A stretch of DNA of 64,000 nt, taken from positions 1 to 64,000 of the forward strand of contig CALXIQ010000018.1 in assembly GCA_944388405.1 (NCBI GenBank), given 5' to 3'. Positions 1 through 6,861 of this stretch are shown here, piece by piece. Below the pieces are notes generated by a model that worked only from the letters and a program-made list of their open reading frames with translations, was not told the origin of the DNA and searched no databases. Every line of letters begins with the position of its first letter. Position 1 is the stretch's first letter. The stretch comes from an uncultured Ruminococcus sp. GTDB lineage: Bacteria; Bacillota; Clostridia; Oscillospirales; Ruminococcaceae. The translations under genes were made by a program, and so were the position numbers.

Positions 1-342
1 CAGGCGTGCGAAATTGCAAACAGGCTTGCTCCCGAGCATCTCGAGGTTCTTTTTGAAAATCCCATGGAGTATGTGGGCAGACTTGACAACGCAGGTTCTA
101 TATTCTTAGGTCAGTACGCTCCCGAGCCGCTGGGAGATTACTATGCAGGACCAAACCACGTGCTTCCTACCAGCGGCACGGCAAGATTTTTCTCGCCTCT
201 TTCGGTAAATAGCTTTGAAAAGCGTTCCAGCTTTATTTACTATACCCAGGACGCTCTTTCTGATGCCAAAGAGGATATCGTGCTCATTGCCGAAAAGGAA
301 GGTCTTACGGCTCATGCAAATGCTATAAAGGTAAGGTTCTGA
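1..342 (+). CDS. hisD: Histidinol dehydrogenase, C-terminal part
   Basis: The open frame runs in from the window edge and ends at TGA 340-342, so only the last 113 residues are seen. HisD oxidises histidinol to histidine in two NAD-dependent steps, the last two of histidine synthesis. Visible family hallmarks are APEHLE near the start (the catalytic Glu-His pair), the [23 protein letters not shown] stretch, whose Asp in GDY is a zinc ligand in the family, and a late His in [10 protein letters not shown] that matches the other C-terminal zinc ligand. The next gene begins 11 bp later, and the rest of the his genes follow on the same strand, so it is probably the upstream member of this operon. 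Confidence 0.97.
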   Translation, partial: QACEIANRLAPEHLEVLFENPMEYVGRLDNAGSIFLGQYAPEPLGDYYAGPNHVLPTSGTARFFSPLSVNSFEKRSSFIYYTQDALSDAKEDIVLIAEKEGLTAHANAIKVRF

Positions 343-353
343 GAGGTAGAGCT

Positions 354-707
354 ATGAAGAAGTGGTACGATGAAGAATATCGTTTTGAAATTGAGGTAAC
401 CGGCTTTCTTCGCGGCGACCATACGGAGCATTATTGCAGAAATGGCGAGGAAATCGGAGATAAGTATACCTGTACCTACGGTTGTCCCGTTAATAAGGAC
501 GGTCAGGGAATATGTTCAAAAGTCATGATGGTAATGTTTCCGGTTATGGAGGCGGTCAGAAGCGGCGGTGACCTTGAAAATCTGGGCGGAAGCGGAAAGT
601 ATGTGAAGGATATTGTGTGTCCCGACGGCTGTGTTATCTTCAGGCTTACAGCAGAATATCTTGGCAATGAAAACTTTCATAAAGGCGGATTTTACTCGCC
701 GTATTAA
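354..707 (+). CDS. TIGR04076-type small cysteine-rich protein inside the his operon
   Basis: A 117-residue protein that I place in the TIGR04076 family from its layout: a GCP motif mid-chain, a stretch FPVMEAVRSGGDL and a C-terminal CPDGCVIFRL block. The biochemical function of that family is not known to me. It has seven cysteines (residues around 28, 39, 43, 53, 88, 92), which suggests metal or redox chemistry, but that is inference. It lies 11 bp after hisD and 25 bp before hisB on the same strand, with GAGGTAGAGCT as ribosome-binding region. Its place inside a his operon may mean it was simply inserted, or that it acts on an intermediate; the sequence does not say. Confidence 0.75.
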   Translation: MKKWYDEEYRFEIEVTGFLRGDHTEHYCRNGEEIGDKYTCTYGCPVNKDGQGICSKVMMVMFPVMEAVRSGGDLENLGGSGKYVKDIVCPDGCVIFRLTAEYLGNENFHKGGFYSPY

Positions 708-732
708 AAATATATCATAAGCAGGTGTTTAT

Positions 733-1311
733 ATGCGTACAGCAGAAATAAAAAGAAAAACCAAGGAAACCGACATAGAGGTTTTTGTTAAGCTTGACGG
801 CGAAGGAAAGGTCAATGTCAGCACAGGCATAGGATTCTTTGACCATATGCTAACTGCCTTTGGCGTACACAGCGGAATAGATTTACAGGTAAACTGTACA
901 GGCGATTTGCAGGTTGACGGACATCACACGGTCGAGGATGTGGGAATTTGTCTGGGGATGGCGTTTGCAAAAGCATTAGGCGACAAGTCTGGAATCGCAC
1001 GTTACGGTTCTGCTTTTATTCCAATGGATGAAGCTCTGGCTTTTTGTGCACTTGATATAAGCGGCAGACCGTTTCTTGCATTTGACGCAGATTTTCACGA
1101 TGAGCGAATCGGCGGATATGATACCTGCCTTACTGAGGAATTTTTCAGAGCTTTTGCTTTCAATTCGGGAATTACGCTGCACATCAAAAAGGAGTACGGC
1201 AAAAACGACCACCACATTGCAGAGGCAATATATAAAGCTGTCGCCCACGCTTTAAAATCCGCCATGTCTGTAAGTGGAAGCGGAGTACTATCAACAAAGG
1301 GAGTGCTGTAA
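733..1311 (+). CDS. hisB: Imidazoleglycerol-phosphate dehydratase
   Basis: 192 residues, the usual length of the monofunctional enzyme that dehydrates imidazole glycerol phosphate to imidazole acetol phosphate. The two manganese-binding repeats of the family are visible: GHHTVEDVGI around residues 63-72 and DHHIAEAIYKA around residues 158-168. FFDHMLTAFGVHSG near residue 35 is also typical. There is no N-terminal HAD phosphatase domain, so histidinol phosphatase must be a separate protein encoded elsewhere. The stop codon (TAA 1309-1311) directly abuts the ATG of hisH, which implies translational coupling. Confidence 0.98.
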   Translation: MRTAEIKRKTKETDIEVFVKLDGEGKVNVSTGIGFFDHMLTAFGVHSGIDLQVNCTGDLQVDGHHTVEDVGICLGMAFAKALGDKSGIARYGSAFIPMDEALAFCALDISGRPFLAFDADFHDERIGGYDTCLTEEFFRAFAFNSGITLHIKKEYGKNDHHIAEAIYKAVAHALKSAMSVSGSGVLSTKGVL

Positions 1312-1926
1312 ATGGTAGCAATAGTCGACTACGGAGCAGGAAACATCTTCTCAGTAAAAAACGCTCTGGACTACTTAGGATACGAAAACAAGCTGACAGA
1401 CAAAAAAGAAGATCTTGAAAAAGCTCAGGCAATCATTCTGCCGGGCGTTGGAGCATTTCCTTGGGCAATGAATATGCTTAAGCTAAGCGGACTTGTGGAT
1501 ACAATTAAGGAACAGGCGCAAATCAAGCCGTTTCTCGGAATCTGTCTGGGAATGCAGCTGCTGTTTGAAAAAGGCTATGAATTTGAGGAGTGCAGCGGTC
1601 TGGGGCTTATTCCGGGGTATGTTGACAAGATAATCGAACCTGATCTGGTTATTCCGCATATGGGTTGGAACAAACTGGTTTATAATCACGACTGTCCGCT
1701 TTTTAATGGACTCACCGACAATGAGTATGTATATTTTGTTCATTCATATAAGGCTTTTTGCGATGATGAGAATCTTTACGCTTACTGTGAATACGGCGGA
1801 CGGGTACCTGCATTGGTGTCAGACGGCAAATACATATACGGAGCTCAGTTCCATCCTGAGAAGAGCGGAAAAACAGGGCTTAAAATACTCGAAAACTTTG
1901 TTAAGCTTGCAGAGGAGGTAAGGTAA
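1312..1926 (+). CDS. hisH: Imidazole glycerol phosphate synthase, glutaminase subunit
   Basis: 204 residues; a class I glutamine amidotransferase that releases ammonia for HisF. The nucleophile is in [12 protein letters not shown] (Cys about residue 81) and the His/Glu of the catalytic triad are in [14 protein letters not shown] near residue 180. The oxyanion-loop region PGVGAF is near residue 45. It follows hisB with no spacer and hisF starts one base after its stop, so the two synthase subunits are made in register. Confidence 0.98.
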   Translation: MVAIVDYGAGNIFSVKNALDYLGYENKLTDKKEDLEKAQAIILPGVGAFPWAMNMLKLSGLVDTIKEQAQIKPFLGICLGMQLLFEKGYEFEECSGLGLIPGYVDKIIEPDLVIPHMGWNKLVYNHDCPLFNGLTDNEYVYFVHSYKAFCDDENLYAYCEYGGRVPALVSDGKYIYGAQFHPEKSGKTGLKILENFVKLAEEVR

Positions 1927-1927
1927 A

Positions 1928-2683
1928 ATGCTTGCAAAAAGAATTATCCCTTGCCTTGACGTTCGTGACGGCAAAGTTGTAAAGGGAGTAAACTTTGAAG
2001 GAATAAAGGAAGTTGGCGACCCTGTGGAGTGCGCTTACGAGTACAATTTGCAGGGTGCAGATGAAATTGTGTTTTATGACATAACCGCCTCACACGAGGG
2101 CAGGGGAGTAATGTTGGACGTTGTTCGCAATGCGGCGAAAAAGGTGTTTGTACCGCTGACTGTGGGGGGAGGAATCAAAACCGTTGAGGATATAAGAGAA
2201 ACCCTCAGAGCAGGAGCAGACAAGGTATCGGTAAACTCTCAGGCTGTGCAGAATCCACAGCTCATAAAAGATGGTGCAGATATTTTCGGCTGTCAGTGCA
2301 TTTGCGTGGGCGTGGACGCCAAGAAAGTTGCCGACAACAAGTGGACGGTTTACATTAACGGCGGCAGAATCGATATGCACATTGACCTTATCGACTGGGT
2401 AAAAAAATGCGAACAGCTGGGCGCAGGGGAGATATGCCTTAACTCTATCGACACCGATGGAGTAAGAGGCGGTTTTGACCTGCCTATGCTTAAAGCGGTG
2501 TGCTCCGCAGTAAAGATACCTGTTATTGCCAGCGGAGGTGCAGGCAAGCTGGGGGATTTTGCCGAGGCGTTTCTTGAAACCGATTGCTCGGCGGCATTGG
2601 CGGCAAGTCTTTTCCACTTCAAGGAGCTGACAGTACAGCAGGTGAAGGAGGATTGCCGCTCAAAAGGAATTATTGTCAGGTGA
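1928..2683 (+). CDS. hisF: Imidazole glycerol phosphate synthase, cyclase subunit
   Basis: 251 residues with a TIM-barrel pattern. The two catalytic aspartates of the family are visible in [15 protein letters not shown] (Asp about 11) and CVGVDAKK (Asp about 129). Phosphate-binding loops VGGGI and ASGGAG are in place. HisF joins PRFAR and ammonia to give imidazole glycerol phosphate and AICAR. The usual hisA gene, which makes the HisF substrate, is not between hisH and hisF here, nor elsewhere in the window. Confidence 0.98.
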   Translation: MLAKRIIPCLDVRDGKVVKGVNFEGIKEVGDPVECAYEYNLQGADEIVFYDITASHEGRGVMLDVVRNAAKKVFVPLTVGGGIKTVEDIRETLRAGADKVSVNSQAVQNPQLIKDGADIFGCQCICVGVDAKKVADNKWTVYINGGRIDMHIDLIDWVKKCEQLGAGEICLNSIDTDGVRGGFDLPMLKAVCSAVKIPVIASGGAGKLGDFAEAFLETDCSAALAASLFHFKELTVQQVKEDCRSKGIIVR

Positions 2684-2706
2684 CTAAATGAATGGGGGGT
2701 AAATTG

Positions 2707-3762
2707 ATGGATTTTATCAAAAAGAATATTTATGGAATAGCGCTTTGCCTATGCATTTCTGTTCCGGCTTGGTTTTTAGGAAGGCTTGTGCCGGTAGTGG
2801 GTGGTCCGGTTTTCGCAATTATCGCTGGAATGATATTAACGCTTTTTCTCAAGGACAAAAGTAAAATTCAGCCGGGAATAACCTTTACCTCAAAAAAAGT
2901 GCTGCAATATGCAGTTATTCTGCTGGGCTTCGGTCTGAATTTAAATACTATTCTGCAAACAGGAAAACAGTCGCTGCCTGTAATCGTATCTACTATAGCT
3001 ACATCGCTGATAGTTGCCTTTGCTTTGCACAAGCTGATGAAGATACCCTCGAAAATATCGACGCTTATAGGCGTTGGCTCGAGCATCTGCGGAGGCTCGG
3101 CAATTGCTGCTACCGCTCCTGTTATCGATGCGGACGATGAGGAGATTGCACAGTCTATATCGGTTATTTTTCTTTTTAACGTTATTGCTGCATTGATTTT
3201 CCCCACACTGGGGGGAGCGCTGGGACTTTCAAACGAAGGCTTCGGACTTTTTGCCGGTACTGCGGTAAACGATACTTCTTCCGTAACTGCCGCAGCATCG
3301 GCATGGGATGGAATACATAACAGCAACACTCTTGACACTGCCACAATAGTAAAGCTTACCAGAACCCTTGCAATCATTCCTATAACGCTTGTGCTTGCCT
3401 TTGTGAGAATGAGAAGCGAGAAAAAGAACGCGTCATCAGGAGAAGCGGAAAGCAAATTTAGTGTCGGAAAAATATTTCCTATGTTTATACTGTATTTTGT
3501 TATCGCTTCGGTTATCACAACTGCTGTAACTTCCATTTTTGCGGATAATACAGGAGTTCTCAATACTGCAAACAGCATTTTCGGATTTCTGAAAGAGTTA
3601 AGCAAGTTCTTTATTATAATGGCAATGGCGGCGATAGGCATAAACACAAATATCGTCAAGCTTATAAAAACCGGCGGAAAGCCGATATTTATGGGATTTT
3701 GCTGCTGGGTCGCAATTGCGGCGGTAAGCCTTGGAATGCAGCATGTTATTGGGGTTTGGTAA
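2707..3762 (+). CDS. YeiH/UPF0324-family membrane transporter
   Basis: 351 residues from the chosen ATG at 2707. An in-frame ATG exists at 2692, but the G-run at 2695-2699 is correctly spaced for 2707. The protein has about ten hydrophobic segments and the family signatures [20 protein letters not shown] and [12 protein letters not shown]. Members of this family (PF03601) include proposed sulfonate/sulfate exporters, but substrates are poorly established. It lies 23 bp after hisF and 42 bp before hisI, so it is cotranscribed with histidine genes. Export or uptake of a pathway-related compound is possible but unproven. Confidence 0.9.
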   Translation: MDFIKKNIYGIALCLCISVPAWFLGRLVPVVGGPVFAIIAGMILTLFLKDKSKIQPGITFTSKKVLQYAVILLGFGLNLNTILQTGKQSLPVIVSTIATSLIVAFALHKLMKIPSKISTLIGVGSSICGGSAIAATAPVIDADDEEIAQSISVIFLFNVIAALIFPTLGGALGLSNEGFGLFAGTAVNDTSSVTAAASAWDGIHNSNTLDTATIVKLTRTLAIIPITLVLAFVRMRSEKKNASSGEAESKFSVGKIFPMFILYFVIASVITTAVTSIFADNTGVLNTANSIFGFLKELSKFFIIMAMAAIGINTNIVKLIKTGGKPIFMGFCCWVAIAAVSLGMQHVIGVW

Positions 3763-3804
3763 GCGTATCGTTTAGATATTATTCGCTTTAATAAGGAGTA
3801 ATTT

Positions 3805-4155
3805 ATGAAAAAAATTAAAATTGAAATAAACGACTTAGACAAGTATTTTGCAAAGTCGGAGCTTATCCCGGCGATTGCTTTTGACGTTGACACAAAGACG
3901 GTGCTTATGCTTGCTTACATGAACAAGGAAAGCCTGAAAAAGACCTTAGAAACAGGCTATACCTGGTATTGGAGCCGTTCAAGGCAGGAGCTGTGGAACA
4001 AGGGAGCAACCAGCGGTCATGTGCAGAAGGTAGTTTCAATTTACAGCGACTGCGACAACGATACGCTGCTTTTAAATGTTAAGCAGACAGGCGTGGCTTG
4101 TCATACTGGGTCATACAGCTGCTTTTTCAATGAAATTTATAACGAGGAGAATTAA
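3805..4155 (+). CDS. hisI: Phosphoribosyl-AMP cyclohydrolase
   Basis: 116 residues, the monofunctional length. It opens the adenine ring of phosphoribosyl-AMP. The conserved metal sites are visible: [19 protein letters not shown] around residues 53-71, [10 protein letters not shown] near 80-89 with its Asp ligands, and [12 protein letters not shown] near 97-108, which carries the zinc cysteines. AAGGAG at 3794-3799 is well spaced from the ATG. hisE follows after one base. Confidence 0.97.
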   Translation: MKKIKIEINDLDKYFAKSELIPAIAFDVDTKTVLMLAYMNKESLKKTLETGYTWYWSRSRQELWNKGATSGHVQKVVSIYSDCDNDTLLLNVKQTGVACHTGSYSCFFNEIYNEEN

Positions 4156-4156
4156 A

Positions 4157-4495
4157 ATGACAGTTTATCAGGAGATTTTTGAAGTAATCAAAGCCCGTAA
4201 AGCGGCATATGAAAACAACACCTCCCAGGAAAATTCCTACACCTGCTACCTGTTTGATAAGGGAGTGGATAAAATTTGCAAAAAAGTTGGTGAGGAAGCT
4301 GCGGAAACTATTATTGCCGCAAAGAACGGTGATAATGATGAGCTTATGAACGAGATAAACGATTTGCTTTATCACGTAATGGTTCTCGCCGCTAATCAGG
4401 GTCTTGACTGGTCAGACGTTGAAAGAGTGCTAAGTGAGCGAAATGAGAAGATAGGAAACCTAAAGCAATTCCACGAAGTTGACAAGAATACCTGA
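4157..4495 (+). CDS. hisE: Phosphoribosyl-ATP pyrophosphatase
   Basis: 112 residues from ATG 4157, one base after the hisI stop and preceded by GAGGAGAATTAAA. The frame stays open further upstream to 4076, but that part only overlaps hisI. The all-alpha MazG-like fold is seen in KVGEEAAETIIAAKNGD (Glu residues bind magnesium) and EINDLLYHVMVLAANQG. It hydrolyses phosphoribosyl-ATP to phosphoribosyl-AMP, feeding HisI. A strong terminator follows at 4508-4535, so this ends the operon. Confidence 0.97.
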   Translation: MTVYQEIFEVIKARKAAYENNTSQENSYTCYLFDKGVDKICKKVGEEAAETIIAAKNGDNDELMNEINDLLYHVMVLAANQGLDWSDVERVLSERNEKIGNLKQFHEVDKNT

Positions 4496-4507
4496 GCATT
4501 TCCCTGA

Positions 4508-4535
4508 GCCTGAACTTTGTTTCAGGCTTTTTCTT
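4508..4535 (+). terminator. Rho-independent terminator of the his operon
   Basis: GCCTGAA (4508-4514) pairs with TTCAGGC (4521-4527) around a six-base loop and is followed by TTTTTC. Confidence 0.9.
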
Positions 4536-4655
4536 ATATTTTCACAATAAATCCGTCACACAAGAAAGCAAAACTGAATATGATGTAGGGAAGTAAAAAA
4601 CATATTACTTTAGTAAAAAGCTTCATTTTACATTATCATGTCAGGAGGATTTATT

Positions 4656-5465
4656 ATGAGCGAATTAAAACAGAACGGCTGCTTTAAGGAAGCGGTATGC
4701 ATCGACGCAATGAGAGTGTTTGATTCCTGCTCCTCTCAGGATTGTCTTGAGGATTTGGAAATAAGCTTCAGCTCTCAGTCTGACCAGGCACGCATAAACA
4801 GCGCTAAATTTATCAAGTGCAAATGCGTGGAAGTTATCAACACTACATTTCAGATTGACCCCGTGCCGTTCAACAAAGGCTTTTTTACAGTGGATCTGAC
4901 CTATACCTTTAAGGTGGATTTTGAGGTGTATTCCGACCCGTCCCAGAATCCCTGCTTTGTAAGCGGTACTACCACCTTTAACAAAAAGGTGATACTTTTC
5001 GGCAGCGACGGCAACACCAAGCATTTCAACTCAGATGAAACTTCACAGCCTGTAGTAAACGGCTGCTGCTACACAAATCTGCCCAGAGCTACGGTAAGCG
5101 TTGTTGACCCTATCTGTCTGGATACCAAGCTTATTAACAGATGTTCAAACTGCTCCTGCGCTTCGTCCTCGGACGATTCAGACAGCGTTTCGTCTCAGTG
5201 CTGCGGAAAGCAGGTGCTTGTAACGATAGGAATGTTTGCAATTGTGCAGCTTCAAAGAGCAGTGCCAATACTTATTCCGGCATACGACTACTGTATTCCT
5301 CAGAAAGAATGTTCAACCAATACAGACAGCCCCTGTGAGCTTTTTGAGAAAATCAAATTCCCCACAAGTGAATTTTTCCCAAAAACACTTGACGGCGACG
5401 ATATGCCCGGCTCATACTGCGGAAACTTTACTACCGAAGCAAAGGAAGAAAGCGATACAGAATAA
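4656..5465 (+). CDS. Cysteine-rich conserved clostridial protein, function unknown
   Basis: 269 residues from ATG 4656; AGGAGG at 4643-4648 lies between this ATG and an upstream in-frame ATG at 4638, which decides the start. There is no signal peptide and no membrane segment. The N-terminal part contains EAVCIDAMRVFDSCSSQDCLEDL and a mixed beta region (FTVDLTYTFKVDFEVYS). A Ser/Cys/Asp-rich patch near residues 160-185 separates it from a C-terminal part with further cysteines; there are about 20 in all. I recall similar proteins in other Clostridia annotated only as hypothetical and cannot name a domain. It forms its own transcription unit between two terminators. A structural or envelope-associated role is a guess. 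Confidence 0.85.
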   Translation: MSELKQNGCFKEAVCIDAMRVFDSCSSQDCLEDLEISFSSQSDQARINSAKFIKCKCVEVINTTFQIDPVPFNKGFFTVDLTYTFKVDFEVYSDPSQNPCFVSGTTTFNKKVILFGSDGNTKHFNSDETSQPVVNGCCYTNLPRATVSVVDPICLDTKLINRCSNCSCASSSDDSDSVSSQCCGKQVLVTIGMFAIVQLQRAVPILIPAYDYCIPQKECSTNTDSPCELFEKIKFPTSEFFPKTLDGDDMPGSYCGNFTTEAKEESDTE

Positions 5466-5485
5466 AACCGTATAACCGAATTTTC

Positions 5486-5513
5486 AACGCATGATTAAGT
5501 TCATGCGTTTTTT
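5486..5513 (+). terminator. Rho-independent terminator
   Basis: AACGCATGA (5486-5494) pairs with TCATGCGTT (5501-5509) and runs into a T-tract. It closes the unknown cysteine-rich gene at 4656-5465. Confidence 0.88.
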
Positions 5514-5642
5514 CTTTGAAGAGATTACAACGAAGACTTAAATTCAAAAGTAATAATTGAAAACATTACCGAATTTTTGCAGTGTTTAGCCTAATTATTT
5601 ATCTTCTGTTATGCTACAATAGATAGTAGACAATAAAAAAGA

Positions 5643-5710
5643 AGAACAACTCCAAAAATGATATAATGTTAAGTACCACCAAAACAAAGTATCAAAAAGG
5701 GAGTTGTTCT
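5643..5710 (+). promoter_or_regulatory. Transposase promoter and RBS-sequestering hairpin
   Basis: AGAACAACTCC (5643-5653) is the exact complement of GGAGTTGTTCT (5700-5710), which contains the Shine-Dalgarno sequence of the transposase (ATG 5712). An extended -10 box, TGATATAAT (5659-5667), lies in the loop. Transcripts that start there lack the left arm and leave the SD free. Transcripts that read in from outside contain both arms and would hide it. This is the known anti-read-through logic of several IS families; here it is inferred from sequence. Confidence 0.65.
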
Positions 5711-5711
5711 G

Positions 5712-6626
5712 ATGAATAGTATAGCACAGGAAGCACATTTTCGTCAACGAGTAGTAAAGTTTGCGCAGAGAAAAGGCGTAACGGAAGCATCAAGACGTTA
5801 TCACGTAAGCCGACAGGCAATATACAATTGGATAAAACGTTATGATGGAACATGGAAGAGCTTACAGGAAAAGAGCCACCGACCGCACCATCACCCGAAA
5901 GAGCATACGCAGGAAGAAAAGGAAATGATATTACGCCGTTATCCACGATATAAGGACGATATGATCATGCTGTGGGACAGCTTGCGTAAAAGCGGTTATA
6001 CAAGGTCATATACAAGTATGCTTCGAGTAATAAAGAAATGGATAAAGCCTGAAATAGAGAAACGAAAAACACGCAAACCGAAGCCGTATGAAAGAGCAGC
6101 ATATCCGGGGCAAAAAATACAGATAGATGTAAAATTTGTACCAAGTTATTGTGTATCAAGCGAAGAAAAGTACTATCAGTACACCGCAATAGACGAATGC
6201 ACAAGATTTTGCTTCAGAGAGATGTATAATGAACACAGTACATACAGTTCAAAAGACTTCCTGATGAAGCTGTTAAAGGCATGTCCGTTCCCGATAAGAG
6301 AGGTTCAGACTGATAACGGAACAGAGTGGACAACAGCACTTCTTGTAAAGGACAAGAGAAGTAAAACGCTATTTGAAAAGGCTTTGGATGATATGGACAT
6401 AATTTATCACAGGATAAGGATAGCTACGCCAAGACATAACGGTAAGGTTGAGCGCCAGCACAGAACAGACGAAAAGAGATTTTACAAGAAAATGCGTATG
6501 TACAGCCTTGAAGACGGCAGAGCACAGCTTGCGAGATATAACAAGAAATCGAACAACATACCCAAGGTGTGTCTGAATTTTAGAACACCGAATGAGGTTC
6601 TGAATGATTACCTTGCAGTAATGTAA
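5712..6626 (+). CDS. DDE transposase, IS481-like
   Basis: 304 residues. The N-terminus is a helix-turn-helix (VTEASRRYHVSRQAIYNWIKRY, about residues 19-40). A linker follows, then an integrase-type (rve) core whose catalytic triad can be placed at Asp139 (IQIDVKF), Asp201 (VQTDNGTEW) and Glu247 (HNGKVERQH). All three are present and the frame is intact, so the enzyme may be active. It is a single-ORF transposase, unlike the two-frame IS3 group, which points to IS481 or a relative. Confidence 0.9.
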   Translation: MNSIAQEAHFRQRVVKFAQRKGVTEASRRYHVSRQAIYNWIKRYDGTWKSLQEKSHRPHHHPKEHTQEEKEMILRRYPRYKDDMIMLWDSLRKSGYTRSYTSMLRVIKKWIKPEIEKRKTRKPKPYERAAYPGQKIQIDVKFVPSYCVSSEEKYYQYTAIDECTRFCFREMYNEHSTYSSKDFLMKLLKACPFPIREVQTDNGTEWTTALLVKDKRSKTLFEKALDDMDIIYHRIRIATPRHNGKVERQHRTDEKRFYKKMRMYSLEDGRAQLARYNKKSNNIPKVCLNFRTPNEVLNDYLAVM

Positions 6627-6633
6627 GCCGTCT

Positions 6634-6684
6634 GCAAATTTTCATTTCTCCGTCGCCTCCGGCTCCTACAAAATGAAAATTTGC
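6634..6684. repeat. Perfect 14-bp inverted repeat after the transposase
   Basis: GCAAATTTTCATTT (6634-6647) and AAATGAAAATTTGC (6671-6684) form a stem with a 23-base GC-rich loop. It lacks a U-tract, so it may be a processing or end-recognition structure rather than a classical terminator. Confidence 0.7.
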
Positions 6685-6777
6685 GATATTCTACTTATCA
6701 CTATATTTTTTTGAGAGTATGTGTCAACTATCATTGACTACTGAACACTGTTTTTTGAAATTTATTTTAACCTTTTG

Positions 6778-6806
6778 TTGACACGACTATATTTTTGTGA
6801 TAAAAT
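6778..6806 (+). promoter_or_regulatory. Sigma-A promoter of the NPSTG wall protein
   Basis: TTGACA (6778-6783), 17-base spacer, TAAAAT (6801-6806), 55 bp upstream of the ATG at 6862. Confidence 0.8.
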
Positions 6807-6861
6807 TTATATACAAATAACTTCTATTACATCTTAAATTGACAAGAAAAGAGGTCTAAAA

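Larger units (their letters stand above)
5622..6732 (+). mobile_element. Single-gene DDE insertion sequence (IS481-like), ends approximate
   Basis: A transposase gene is flanked by short imperfect inverted ends: GATAGTAGACAA at 5622-5633 and, reversed, GATAGTTGACAC at 6721-6732 (10 of 12 match). No clear target-site duplication was found, so the exact borders are uncertain. Inside the left end an 11-bp inverted repeat (5643-5653 / 5700-5710) covers the transposase ribosome-binding site. After the gene there is a perfect 14-bp inverted repeat (6634-6647 / 6671-6684). The element sits about 45 bp upstream of the next gene's promoter and does not break any gene that I can see. Confidence 0.7.

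Noticed and set aside
2868..3893. 341-codon minus-strand frame opposite the YeiH gene
   Set aside because: Long but a shadow: the plus strand encodes a clear membrane family with correct spacing inside the his operon.
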